DNA of 64,000 nt, taken from an uncultured Nocardioides sp. Lineage in GTDB: Bacteria; Actinomycetota; Actinomycetes; Propionibacteriales; Nocardioidaceae. This document shows, piece after piece, positions 8,825 to 15,852 of this stretch. Location of the stretch: positions 190,247-254,246 of the forward strand of contig NZ_CANLDB010000007.1 of NCBI RefSeq assembly GCF_947489365.1, given 5' to 3'. A program made the position numbers and the translations under genes. Every line of letters starts with the position of its first letter. Position 1 is the stretch's first letter. The notes below the pieces were generated by a model. That model made no database searches. It worked only from the letters and a program-made list of their open reading frames with translations, and was not told the DNA's origin.

Positions 8825-9622
8825 ATGAGCGACTCCGACCTCCGCGTCGACGACCGCGACGGCGTGCTGGCGCTGACGCTGGACCGGCCCGACGCCCTGA
8901 ACGCCGTGACCACCGACCTCGTGCTGCAGGTCGTGGACCTCGTCGAGGCCGCCGGCGAGCGCGACGACGTCCGGGTGATCACGCTGACCGGCGCCGGCCG
9001 GGCCTTCTGCGCGGGCGCCGACCTGGGCTCCGCCGGCCTCGGCACCGGGTCCGCGGGCGGAGAGGCGGGCCTCCCGGACGCCTCCACCATCGACAGCGTC
9101 AACCGGCTCGCGCTGGCCTGCCGGGAGGTGCCGCAGCTCGTCGTCGCCCTGGTCAACGGTCCCGCCGCCGGGGTCGGGGCGTCGTTCGCGATGGGCGCGG
9201 ACCTGGTGCTGGCGTCCGACGCGGCGTACCTCAAGGGCGGCTTCGACGCCATCGGCCTCATGCCGGACGGTGGCGCGACGGCGTACCTCGTCGCCGCGCT
9301 GGGCCGTCCGCGCGCGATGGCGTACGCCGTCCTCGGTGACCGCATCACGGCCGACGAGGCGCTCCGCCTCGGACTCTTCGCCCGGGTCTGGCCCGCCGAC
9401 GACTTCGTCGCGGAGTCAGCGGCCCTCGTGGCCCGCCTCGCCGCCGGACCGCGTCACGCGTACGCCGCCGCCAAGCGCGCCGTCGACGCCCGCGGACTCC
9501 CCGCCTTCGCCGAGGCCCTCGAGACCGAGCGCCGCCAGCAGCGCCGCCTCCTCGCCTCCGCCGACTTCGCCGAGGGCGCCGCCGCCTTCCGCGAGCGCCG
9601 CGAGGCCCGCTTCGGCCACTAG
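8825..9622 (+). CDS. Enoyl-CoA hydratase/isomerase family protein
   Basis: This 265-aa crotonase-fold enzyme shows LTLDRPDALNAV near the N terminus, the oxyanion-hole strand ITLTGAGRAFCAGADLG (about residues 53-69), VNGPAAGVGASFAMGADLVLAS (about 115-136), and the later PDGGATAYL segment. In the classic hydratase the second catalytic Glu lies in the PDGG-type region, where this protein has Asp and Gly, so the exact reaction (hydratase, isomerase or other crotonase chemistry) is open. It is divergent from the acyl-CoA synthetase at 7216 and probably acts on its product. A 32-bp repeat array starts two nucleotides after the stop codon. Confidence 0.88.
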   Translation: MSDSDLRVDDRDGVLALTLDRPDALNAVTTDLVLQVVDLVEAAGERDDVRVITLTGAGRAFCAGADLGSAGLGTGSAGGEAGLPDASTIDSVNRLALACREVPQLVVALVNGPAAGVGASFAMGADLVLASDAAYLKGGFDAIGLMPDGGATAYLVAALGRPRAMAYAVLGDRITADEALRLGLFARVWPADDFVAESAALVARLAAGPRHAYAAAKRAVDARGLPAFAEALETERRQQRRLLASADFAEGAAAFRERREARFGH

Positions 9623-9624
9623 GC

Positions 9625-9707
9625 CGAGTCGGCACGTCTGCGCAGCCCAGGACCGCCGAGTCGGCACGTCTGCGCACCCCAGGACCGCCGAGTCGGCACG
9701 TCTGCGC
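9625..9707 (+). repeat. 32-bp tandem repeat array after the enoyl-CoA hydratase stop
   Basis: Core copies (here in sense form CGAGTCGGCACGTCTGCGC) start at 9625, 9657 and 9689, exactly 32 bp apart. The gene's stop codon ends at 9622. The inter-core 13 bp differ from the other arrays, so only the core and the period are conserved. Confidence 0.88.
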
Positions 9708-9861
9708 AGCCGTACGCCGCCCGGTCGCCGCAGCTGTCCGCCTCACCGGGTCTCGACCCGCGGTCGTGGCCTCGCAGGCTCGGCCACGCGCTCGCTCGAC
9801 CTGCGCCGCGTCACGGCCTCGCGAGCTCGGCCGTGGCGGCTTGACTCGACCCCGTACAGCT
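9708..9861. other. Short gene-free stretch with GC-rich imperfect repeats
   Basis: This lies between the convergent hydratase and nitronate monooxygenase genes. It contains degenerate palindromic sequence of the GTCTCGACC/CTCGGCCACG type and no credible gene. Confidence 0.5.
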
Positions 9862-9880
9862 GCGCAGACGTGCCGACTCG
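9862..9880 (-). repeat. Single 32-bp-repeat core after the nitronate monooxygenase stop
   Basis: One copy of the core lies four nucleotides past the stop codon (9885-9887) of the minus-strand gene, in the same gene-relative orientation as the arrays at 566, 9625 and 54438. Confidence 0.8.
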
Positions 9881-9884
9881 GCGG

Positions 9885-10862
9885 TCAGGCGGTGAGGGAG
9901 GCGAGGCGGGCGCGGGCCTCGTCGAACTCGCGCTCGAGGCGGGCGACGAGCTCCTCGGCGGGCACGACCGCGTCGACGGCGCCGATGCCCTGGCCGGAGC
10001 CCCACACCTGGCTCCAGGCCTTCGCGGAGGTGGCCTTGTCGTCGGCGGAGCCGAAGTCCATCGCGGAGGGGTCGGAGGTCGGGAGGGAGTCGGGGTCGAG
10101 CCCGGCGGCCTCGATGCTGCCGCGCAGGTAGTTGCCGTGGACGCCGGTGAACAGGTCGGAGTAGACGATGTCGCCCGCCCCCGAGTCGACGACCATCTGC
10201 TTGTAGTCCTGCTCGGTGTTGGCCTCGGTCGTCGCGAGGAACGCCGAGCCGACGTACGCGAAGTCCGCACCGGCGGCGAGGGCCGCGAGCACGGACCGGC
10301 CGTGGGCGATGGCGCCCGACAGCAGCAGCGGGCCGTCGAACCACTGCCGGATCTCCCCCAGCAGCGCGAACGGCGACTGCGCGCCCGCGTGCCCGCCGGC
10401 GCCGGCCGCGACGGCGATGAGGCCGTCGGCGCCCTTCTCGACGGCCTTGCGGGCGAAGCGGTCGTGGATGACGTCGTGCAGCACGATGCCGCCGTAGGAG
10501 TGCACGGCGTCGTTGATCTCGGTGCGGGCGCCCAGCGAGGTGATCACGATCGGCACCTCGTGCTCGACGATCGTCGCCATGTCCTCCTCGAGCCGGGAGT
10601 TGGACCGGTGCACGATCTGGTTCACCGCGAACGGAGCGACGAGGGCGTCCGGGTTCGCCGCGGCATACGACGCGTTGCCCTCCTCGATCTCGGACAGCCA
10701 CTCGTCCAGGACCGACGCGGGTCGCGCGTTCAGCGCGGGGAAGGAACCGATGACGCCGGCGCGGCACTGGGCGCCGACGAGGGCCGGGCCGGACGCGATG
10801 AACATCGGCGAGGCGACCACGGGCAGGCGCAGCGGGCGGGCGAGGACCTCGGGCAGCGGCAT
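9885..10862 (-). CDS. Nitronate monooxygenase (2-nitropropane dioxygenase family)
   Basis: This 325-aa FMN-dependent TIM-barrel enzyme begins LRLPVVASPMFIASGP, the usual N-terminal strand. It then shows KGADGLIAVAAGAGGHAG (phosphate-binding glycine-rich loop, about residues 140-157) and the distal ALAAGADFAYVGSAFLAT segment, which completes FMN binding. Members oxidise nitronates or act as flavin-dependent oxidoreductases in lipid or nitro-compound metabolism. The natural substrate is not readable. It is a single gene with a copy of the 32-bp repeat core immediately past its stop. Confidence 0.9.
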   Translation of the reverse strand: MPLPEVLARPLRLPVVASPMFIASGPALVGAQCRAGVIGSFPALNARPASVLDEWLSEIEEGNASYAAANPDALVAPFAVNQIVHRSNSRLEEDMATIVEHEVPIVITSLGARTEINDAVHSYGGIVLHDVIHDRFARKAVEKGADGLIAVAAGAGGHAGAQSPFALLGEIRQWFDGPLLLSGAIAHGRSVLAALAAGADFAYVGSAFLATTEANTEQDYKQMVVDSGAGDIVYSDLFTGVHGNYLRGSIEAAGLDPDSLPTSDPSAMDFGSADDKATSAKAWSQVWGSGQGIGAVDAVVPAEELVARLEREFDEARARLASLTA

Positions 10863-10929
10863 GCCGCGACCCTACAGTCAGGATTGACCGCGCCCGGTGA
10901 GGGACCGTACGGCGGGCTCGGCCGGGGCG

Positions 10930-11355
10930 TCAGCAGGTGATGGTGCGGGTGAACGTCGGGCCGGTCCAGCTCCGCAGGCGGGGCTGGATGGTCACCCGGA
11001 AGGATCCGCCGGCGAACAGCTGGGCCGGCACCGAGAGGGTGGCCGACCGCGACGTCGACGTCTCGGAGTCGACCGGTGTGGCGCTGGAGCCCCGGTACAG
11101 GGCGTAGGCGAACTCGACCCCGGTGAAGTCGTTGCCGCTCGACCCGCTGACGGTGACGGTGACGCCCCGGCCGAGGAAGTTCCCGCTGCACTGGTTCGTC
11201 AGCCCGACGTTGCCGGGCTCGGTGAGCGTGGCCGTGCTGACGGTCATGCTCTGGGACGCCGTGCCCAGGAACGCCGCGTGCGCGATCTGCGGTGCGACGA
11301 GCAGCGCGAGCGCGGTCAGGACGACGACGACGGCGCGTCGGACGTGGTCTGTCAT
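10930..11355 (-). CDS. Small secreted protein of the SipW/TasA-like module
   Basis: This 141-aa protein has a hydrophobic signal segment (about residues 7-27, ending near AHA). Right after the cleavage area comes AFLGTASQSMTVSTATL, which loosely resembles the segment after the signal region in the three TasA-like proteins of this cluster. The remainder is Ser/Thr/Val-rich with alternating hydrophobic residues, suggesting a beta-sandwich. There are two cysteines in the mature part, one being the last residue, so a disulfide is possible. It is divergent from the response regulator at 11480. The family is not recognised; a role on the surface with its neighbours is inference. Confidence 0.65.
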   Translation of the reverse strand: MTDHVRRAVVVVLTALALLVAPQIAHAAFLGTASQSMTVSTATLTEPGNVGLTNQCSGNFLGRGVTVTVSGSSGNDFTGVEFAYALYRGSSATPVDSETSTSRSATLSVPAQLFAGGSFRVTIQPRLRSWTGPTFTRTITC

Positions 11356-11422
11356 CGATCCCTCCCGTCAGCGTGAGTACGCCGGCCCCCCGACCGGTGT
11401 CACCAGTGTGTCGGGACGGACG

Positions 11423-11459
11423 CAAGCGCCCTGAGTGTTCCTGCTCAAGGAAGCCGCAA
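11423..11459. promoter_or_regulatory. Partial match to the TTG-type box in the orphan regulator promoter
   Basis: CAA triplets (TTG on the minus strand) at 11423, 11446 and 11457 lie between the 10930 gene and the response regulator. The 11-bp step is conserved, but the other step is 23 bp rather than 21 and the distal element is absent. This may be an autoregulatory site of lower affinity. Confidence 0.4.
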
Positions 11460-11479
11460 GGTCTGGCATCCTTGCGCTC

Positions 11480-12241
11480 ATGAGCATCCCTGGCACGGCG
11501 GAGCGGCGCGCCCTGGTCGTCGAGGACGACGAGGACATCAGCGAGCTCATCGGCTTCACGCTCGCCAAGCAGGGCTTCGAGGTGCGCACCGTGCACGACG
11601 GCCCGTCCGCCGTCACCGCCGTCCCGGAGTTCGACCCCGACCTGATCACCCTGGACCTCGGCCTGCCCGGCCTGGACGGCCTCGAGGTCTGCCGCCGGGT
11701 CCGCACCGAGACCGACGCGTACGTCGTCATGATCACCGCACGCGGTGACGAGGTGGACCGGCTGATCGGTCTCGAGACGGGCGCCGACGACTTCCTGGCC
11801 AAGCCGTTCAGCTCCCGCGAGCTGGCCGCCCGCGTCAACGCGATGTTCCGCCGTCCCCGGCGTGGACCGCAGGCCGAGGCGGCCGTGCCCGCGGAGGTCC
11901 CGGCCCCGGCGATGCCCGGCGAGGACCACGAGGTCCTGCGCCACGGCATGCTCACCGTCGACGTCGACGGTCGTCAGGTGCACCGCAACGGCGAGGAGCT
12001 GGAGCTCACCCGCACCGAGTTCGACCTGCTGACCGAGCTGATGCGCACGCCGGCCCGCGTGTGGAGCCGTGAGGCGCTGCTGCGGTCGGTGTGGGGCAAC
12101 GAGTGGGCCTCCGACACCCACCTCGTCGAGGTCCACGTCGGCAACCTGCGTCGCAAGCTGAGCCAGGGCGCCGGCGACCAGCGCTTCATCCGCACGGTCC
12201 GCGGCGTGGGCTACCGCATGGAGGCCGCGGTCAACGCCTGA
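11480..12241 (+). CDS. Orphan OmpR/PhoB-family response regulator
   Basis: This 253-aa protein has a receiver domain at about residues 11-125 (acidic pair in VVEDDED, phosphoacceptor Asp59 in ITLDLGLPG, and the conserved Lys in FLAKPF). A linker of about 30 residues rich in Ala/Pro/Glu follows. The winged-helix DNA-binding domain (about 155-250) contains LTRTEFDLLTELMRTPARVW and RRKLSQG, ending in FIRTVRGVGYRM. ATG at 11480 is chosen as the first start that gives a proper receiver. No histidine kinase gene is adjacent; an HPt-like gene with its phosphoacceptor histidine replaced lies immediately downstream on the other strand. It is the likely binder of the TTG-repeat boxes in this module (inference). 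Confidence 0.93.
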   Translation: MSIPGTAERRALVVEDDEDISELIGFTLAKQGFEVRTVHDGPSAVTAVPEFDPDLITLDLGLPGLDGLEVCRRVRTETDAYVVMITARGDEVDRLIGLETGADDFLAKPFSSRELAARVNAMFRRPRRGPQAEAAVPAEVPAPAMPGEDHEVLRHGMLTVDVDGRQVHRNGEELELTRTEFDLLTELMRTPARVWSREALLRSVWGNEWASDTHLVEVHVGNLRRKLSQGAGDQRFIRTVRGVGYRMEAAVNA

Positions 12242-12256
12242 GCGGCGCCCAGCCCC

Positions 12257-12631
12257 TCAGTCGCGCAGGTACGCCGTCAGCGCACGGTCGGCGCGAGCGG
12301 CGGCGTCGCGGAGCGAGTCGCAGCGACGACGCGCGGAGCCGAGGTCCATCGTGCGGACGTCGGCCTCCATGCCGGTGGCCAGGGTTGCGAGCTCGCGGGT
12401 CCCCGCGGTGGTCGAGGAGACCTTCAGGCTGAGCAGCGCGTCCATGGCACGGTCCAGGTCGGCGTCCTCGAGCGCGCTCTCGATGCGGCTGACGCGTCGC
12501 TCCAGCAGCTGCTGGTAGCGGCGGGCGAAGGCCAGGGCGAACGACTCGTCCTCCATGTCGGAGGCGAGCTTGCCGAGGGCCGAGCGGTCGAGTGAGGGCT
12601 CGCCGGCGACCGTCACGGGGTCGTCGGTCAT
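12257..12631 (-). CDS. HPt-like protein lacking the phosphoacceptor histidine
   Basis: The protein is 124 aa and all-helical. The expected HPt signature (H-x-L-K-G-S) is matched by LLSLKVSSTTAG at about residues 66-77, where Leu67 occupies the usual histidine position. It may therefore bind a receiver domain without phosphotransfer, or be a pseudo-HPt. ATG at 12631 has GAGGAG 6 nt upstream, and that Shine-Dalgarno lies inside the last codons of sipW (stop at 12634-12636), so translation is probably coupled to the signal peptidase. It is convergent with the response regulator at 11480. The family assignment is by pattern only. Confidence 0.6.
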   Translation of the reverse strand: MTDDPVTVAGEPSLDRSALGKLASDMEDESFALAFARRYQQLLERRVSRIESALEDADLDRAMDALLSLKVSSTTAGTRELATLATGMEADVRTMDLGSARRRCDSLRDAAARADRALTAYLRD

Positions 12632-12633
12632 GT

Positions 12634-13380
12634 TCACTCCTCGCTCCGCCCGGTCACCGGCGCGCCGCCGGCGTGTGCGGGGACGATCGTAGAGCCCTCG
12701 GACTCGTCGCGGGCCTCGTCCTCGGACTCGTCGCGCCAGATCATGCTGAGGACGAGCATCATCAGGACGCCCAGGCCGCCCCAGAACACGTACTTCTGCA
12801 CGAGCGGGGAGCGCATGAGCTGCACGACCTCGCCGAGGTGCGGGACGACGGCGACCTGCTGCCAGACGGTGTCGTCGGCGAGGTGCGCGGTCCACGGGTC
12901 CTTGTTCGGGTTCGCGTCCCCCTTGGTGACGACCACGGGGAGCCCGTCGTCGGCGTACGACACCTCGACCACGCGGTGGGTCTCGACGCGGTGGTCCTCG
13001 ACGGGGATGTGGTAGCTGATGACGTCGCCGACGGCGACGTCGGAGGCGGGCCGCGGGACGGAGACGACCACGTCGCCGGGCGAGATGCCGGGCTCCATGC
13101 TGCCGGTCAGCATCGTCGCGGTGCGGTAGCCGAGCACGTGCGGCCCGATCGCGAGGAAGGCGAACGAGGCCAGGGCCAGGGCCATCACGACCCAGAGGAC
13201 GACGGACCCGAGCCGGCGGAGCCAGCGCAGCGGCGCACCCGTCGTGCGGGCCGCGGCGGTGCGCCTGGTGCCGGAGACCGTCGGCGCGGCAGCCGTGCGG
13301 GGTGCGGTCCCGCGCTCCGCGCGGTGACCGCGGTGACGCGGCACGTCGGAGGATCGCGGCCCGAGCGAGGCGATCGACAT
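12634..13380 (-). CDS. sipW: SipW-type (ER-like) signal peptidase I
   Basis: This 248-aa membrane protease has a basic, low-complexity cytoplasmic N terminus of about 50 residues and a first transmembrane helix at about 57-80. The catalytic Ser94 lies in MLTGSMEPGISPGDVV. His135 in VETHRVVEV replaces the usual bacterial lysine, marking the archaeal/ER-like Ser-His subgroup that includes SipW. A second transmembrane helix at about 193-212 is followed by an acidic tail. In Bacillus, SipW releases TasA and TapA. Here three TasA-like genes lie just upstream in the same orientation, the expected substrates. The promoter carries the same four-box array as theirs. Confidence 0.88.
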   Translation of the reverse strand: MSIASLGPRSSDVPRHRGHRAERGTAPRTAAAPTVSGTRRTAAARTTGAPLRWLRRLGSVVLWVVMALALASFAFLAIGPHVLGYRTATMLTGSMEPGISPGDVVVSVPRPASDVAVGDVISYHIPVEDHRVETHRVVEVSYADDGLPVVVTKGDANPNKDPWTAHLADDTVWQQVAVVPHLGEVVQLMRSPLVQKYVFWGGLGVLMMLVLSMIWRDESEDEARDESEGSTIVPAHAGGAPVTGRSEE

Positions 13381-13439
13381 GGTGGCTCCTGTGCGAGTGG
13401 CTGCTGGCTGGGTGCTGATGGGTCAACTCTGGCGGGACA

Positions 13440-13523
13440 GGCTCAAGCGAGGAGGTCCCGCAGGGCCTCGGAACGTGTGAGGTTTGCTCAAGGTGTCCGT
13501 GGGCTTGCTCAAGACCTGCGCAA
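13440..13523 (-). promoter_or_regulatory. Phased TTG-repeat box array upstream of sipW
   Basis: CAA triplets on the plus strand (TTG in the gene's sense) start at 13444, 13489, 13510 and 13521, giving offsets 0/45/66/77. Three of the four sense half-sites read TTGAG and the distal one TTGCG. The proximal TTGAGC may also be the -35 of the promoter, followed after 17 nt by ACCCAT. The same offsets occur at the three TasA-like genes. Confidence 0.7.
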
Positions 13524-13557
13524 GCGCCGGACACGCCCGGGAGGGCGTGGCCGGCGC
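13524..13557 (-). terminator. Stem-loop between sipW and the first TasA-like gene
   Basis: Fifteen-base arms 13524-13538 and 13543-13557 (one mismatch) enclose the loop GGGA. It lies 35 nt past the stop of the 13593 gene in its sense direction and has no T-run. It probably terminates the TasA-like gene ahead of the sipW promoter. Confidence 0.5.
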
Positions 13558-13592
13558 CGCGCGGGGTGCGGACCCCGGGGACAGACGGTCGA

Positions 13593-14225
13593 TCAGCGGA
13601 AGTCGGCGGTGCGCTGCGTGGCGTCGAAGGTGAACGTGACGGTGTTGCTCAGGTTCTTGAAGGAGTTGTCCGCGGCGGTCGGGAGCACCAGCTCGGCGCG
13701 CAGGTTGGCGACCTTGTCGGCGCTGTTCAGGGACGTGGTGGCGGCGCCCAGGTCGAGGTTCTGACCGATCACCGCACGCTGGGCGACGAGGTTGGTGGTC
13801 GTGCCGGAGCAGGTCAGCTCGTTGTTCGCGGCCTTGACCCACGCGACCGAGCACTGGTCGACCTTCAGCTTGAGGCCGTTGGCGTCGGTGGTGAGCAGGT
13901 TCGAGGAGGCGGCGGTCGTGGTGAGCTTGACCGAGCCGAAGGTCTCGGAGGTGCTGGCCCGCGTCAGCTGGACGGCGCGCTGCACGGTGTCGCCGGGGAC
14001 GAGGTTCGTGGCGGCGACGTCGAGGCCACGCGTGGCCTGGCCGGCCGAGGTCAGCGTCACCGTGCCGGTGGAGACCGACTGGTCGGCGGCGGTGCTGGAG
14101 GTGAACGAACCGAAGGTGCCGAGGCCGGCGACACCGGCGGCGCCGGCGACGAGGACGACGGAGGCGAGGACCTTCGCGGAGGTGCGGCGACGGGTGGACT
14201 TCACGGTCTTGGCGGCGTTGCTCAT
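13593..14225 (-). CDS. TasA/CalY-like secreted protein, paralogue 1
   Basis: This 210-aa protein has a basic N terminus (KSTRRRTSAK) and then a hydrophobic segment, VLASVVLVAGAAGVAGLG, leading to GTFGSFTSST, the pattern of SipW-dependent signal peptides. The mature part is a Ser/Thr/Val/Leu-rich beta protein with two cysteines (VDQCSVAW and ELTCSGTTT), a likely disulfide, and ends TFDATQRTADFR, as do the other two paralogues. ATG at 14225 follows AGGAG by 7 nt. TasA-type proteins assemble into extracellular matrix fibres in Bacillus; fibre formation here is inference. It is very close in sequence to the 15853 copy. Confidence 0.85.
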   Translation of the reverse strand: MSNAAKTVKSTRRRTSAKVLASVVLVAGAAGVAGLGTFGSFTSSTAADQSVSTGTVTLTSAGQATRGLDVAATNLVPGDTVQRAVQLTRASTSETFGSVKLTTTAASSNLLTTDANGLKLKVDQCSVAWVKAANNELTCSGTTTNLVAQRAVIGQNLDLGAATTSLNSADKVANLRAELVLPTAADNSFKNLSNTVTFTFDATQRTADFR

Positions 14226-14244
14226 GGTCTGCTCCTGAGTGATG

Positions 14245-14272
14245 GGCCTCGGCCCCCCGGCCTCGGTCACTG
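14245..14272 (-). promoter_or_regulatory. Conserved 28-nt 5' leader element (copy 1)
   Basis: A 28-nt stretch with two direct GGCCTCGG copies around a C-run, ending in TCACTG, lies 19 nt upstream of the start codon. It is identical at 15534-15561 and 16515-16542 in front of the other two TasA-like genes and absent at sipW. It should be in the 5' untranslated mRNA. Confidence 0.6.
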
Positions 14273-14300
14273 GTTGATGAGGACAACTCTGGCGGCGCAG

Positions 14301-14385
14301 GTTCAAGCCAGGGCCGTCCGGCGGGCGAGGGAACCCGGGAGGTTCCCGCAAGCCACCCGTGGGCTTCCTCAACGCTCCCGCAACC
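14301..14385 (-). promoter_or_regulatory. Phased TTG-repeat box array upstream of TasA-like gene 1
   Basis: TTG half-sites (CAA on the plus strand) start at 14304, 14349, 14370 and 14381: offsets 0/45/66/77, identical to sipW and to paralogues 2 and 3. Half-sites read TTGAA, TTGCG, TTGAG, TTGCG in the gene's sense. Downstream of the proximal box the sequence CAGAGTTGTC is conserved with the other promoters. Confidence 0.72.
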
Positions 14386-14735
14386 AGGTGGTCGAGCAGG
14401 GAGCGAGCCCACCGGTCGTCGAGGTGATCGGGGTGATGGAGATGGTCGAGGTGCGAAGCAGCTCCGGCGAGCGACCGCGTCGACTCACGCCGTCCGGGCA
14501 CGGCGCCGCAGGTCGCACGCAGAGGGTGCGTGCGATCTGCGGCTCCAAGGCGTGCGCCGGCGTTCGGGGACGAGGCCCCGGCCGTCGCGACGGTCTCGAC
14601 GAGCACGACCGCCGGTCGTCGACATGGTCGAGCTGGGAGCGAGTCCCGGCGAGCGACCGCGTCGAGACCGCCGTCCGGACGGAGCCCTGCGTGATCCCCT
14701 CAACGGTCCGTCGACCGGGGGTGGGGACGACGAAG
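14386..14735. other. Gene-free stretch with a repeated stem-loop and GGTCGAG-type sequence
   Basis: No gene is visible. There is a stem-loop with 17-base arms at 14505-14521 and 14527-14543 around loop GAGGG (one G-T pair). Its inner stem and loop pattern, TCGCACGCA-GNGGG-TGCGTGCGA, is shared with the perfect hairpin at 46485-46527. Dispersed GGTCGAG-type sequence lies at about 14388-14480 and 14590-14680. Confidence 0.55.
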
Positions 14736-14767
14736 GGGCCGCGACGGCGTGTGCCGTCGCGGCCCCT
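14736..14767 (-). terminator. Stem-loop downstream of TasA-like gene 2
   Basis: Perfect 14-bp arms 14736-14749 and 14754-14767 (GGGGCCGCGACGGC) around loop GTGT, 90 nt past the stop of the 14858 gene. There is no T-run. An almost identical hairpin follows paralogue 3 at 15732-15763, so gene plus terminator were duplicated together. Confidence 0.65.
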
Positions 14768-14857
14768 GCTGGTCGTGCGGGTGGTGCGTGATGAGGCCAG
14801 GCGGACGCTGCTCCCCCCCAGGTGTCAGCGCCCGCCCGGCGGTCCGGGTGGGGCCGC

Positions 14858-15514
14858 TCAGCGGAAGTCGGCGGTCCGCTGGGTAGCGTCGAAGGTGAAG
14901 GTGACGGTGTTCGTCAGGCCCTGGAAGGCGTTGTCCGCACCGACGGGCAGCACGAGCTCGGCGCGCAGGTTCGCCACCTTGCCGGAGCCGTTCAGCGCGT
15001 CCCTCACGCTGGCACCCAGGTCGAGGTTCTGACCGATGACCGCGCGCTGGGCGACCACGGTGGTGGTCGTGCCCGAGCAGGTCAGCTCGTTGCTGGTCGC
15101 CGCCTTGACCCACGCCACCGAGCACTGGTCGACCTTGAGCTTCAGGCCGTTGGTGGTGTCCGTGGTCAGCAGGTTGCTCGCACCCGCCGTGCTCAGCTTG
15201 ACCGAGCCGAAGCCCTCCGAGTCGTTGGCCCGGGTCAGCTGCACCGCACGCTGCACGGTGTCACCGGGGACCAGGTTGGCGGCGGGGACGTCGAAGCCGC
15301 GGGTGGCCTGGCCGGCCGAGTTCAGGGTGACCCTGCCGGTGGAGACGGCCTGGTCGGCGGCGGTGCTGGAGGTGAACGAGCCGAACGTGCCCAGGCCCGC
15401 GACACCGGCGGCGCCGGCGACGAGGACCACGGAGGCGAGGAGCTTCGCCGAGGTGCTGCGGCGGTTGGACCTCGAGGCGGTCTTCACGGCCTTGCGGGTG
15501 CCCTTGCTGCTCAT
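14858..15514 (-). CDS. TasA/CalY-like secreted protein, paralogue 2
   Basis: This 218-aa protein has the same plan as paralogues 1 and 3: a basic N terminus (KTASRSNRRSTSAK), the same hydrophobic segment and GTFGSFTSST, two mature cysteines, and C-terminal FTFDATQRTADFR. It is the most diverged of the three (RVTLNSAG, ANDSEGFGSVKLS, ASVRDALNGSGK), suggesting an older duplication. The start is ATG at 15514, and AGGAG is less well placed than at the other two. It is a probable SipW substrate exported to the cell surface. The promoter has the same four-box geometry. Confidence 0.85.
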   Translation of the reverse strand: MSSKGTRKAVKTASRSNRRSTSAKLLASVVLVAGAAGVAGLGTFGSFTSSTAADQAVSTGRVTLNSAGQATRGFDVPAANLVPGDTVQRAVQLTRANDSEGFGSVKLSTAGASNLLTTDTTNGLKLKVDQCSVAWVKAATSNELTCSGTTTTVVAQRAVIGQNLDLGASVRDALNGSGKVANLRAELVLPVGADNAFQGLTNTVTFTFDATQRTADFR

Positions 15515-15533
15515 GTCGTTCTCCTGGGTGATC

Positions 15534-15561
15534 GGCCTCGGCCCCCCGGCCTCGGTCACTG
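15534..15561 (-). promoter_or_regulatory. Conserved 28-nt 5' leader element (copy 2)
   Basis: Same 28 nt as 14245-14272, here 19 nt upstream of the paralogue 2 start. Confidence 0.6.
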
Positions 15562-15588
15562 GGTGATGTGACAACTCTGACGGCGCAG

Positions 15589-15671
15589 GCTCAAGCCAGG
15601 ACCCGTCCGGGGAGCACGGAACACCCGAGGTTCGATCAAGCCCGCGCACGGTTTTCTCAAGAGCTCTGCAA
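15589..15671 (-). promoter_or_regulatory. Phased TTG-repeat box array upstream of TasA-like gene 2
   Basis: CAA triplets start at 15592, 15637, 15658 and 15669, again offsets 0/45/66/77. In sense the half-sites read TTGAG, TTGAT, TTGAG, TTGCA. This array shows most drift in the bases between half-sites, while spacing is unchanged. Confidence 0.7.
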
Positions 15672-15731
15672 TCGCCTGCGGACCTGTCGTTCGGTGTCGT
15701 CGGGCGGTGCTGCCGGGCGGGGTACGACGAA

Positions 15732-15763
15732 GGGGCCGCGACGGCATGTGCCGTCGCGGCCCC
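15732..15763 (-). terminator. Stem-loop downstream of TasA-like gene 3
   Basis: Perfect 14-bp arms 15732-15745 and 15750-15763 around loop ATGT, 89 nt past the stop of the 15853 gene. Arms are identical to those at 14736-14767. Confidence 0.65.
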
Positions 15764-15852
15764 TCAGGTCGTGCAGGTCGTGCAGGTGGTGCCGGGCGGG
15801 CGCTGCTCCCCCCCAGGTGTCAGCGCCCGCCCGGCGGTCCGGGTGACGTGAC

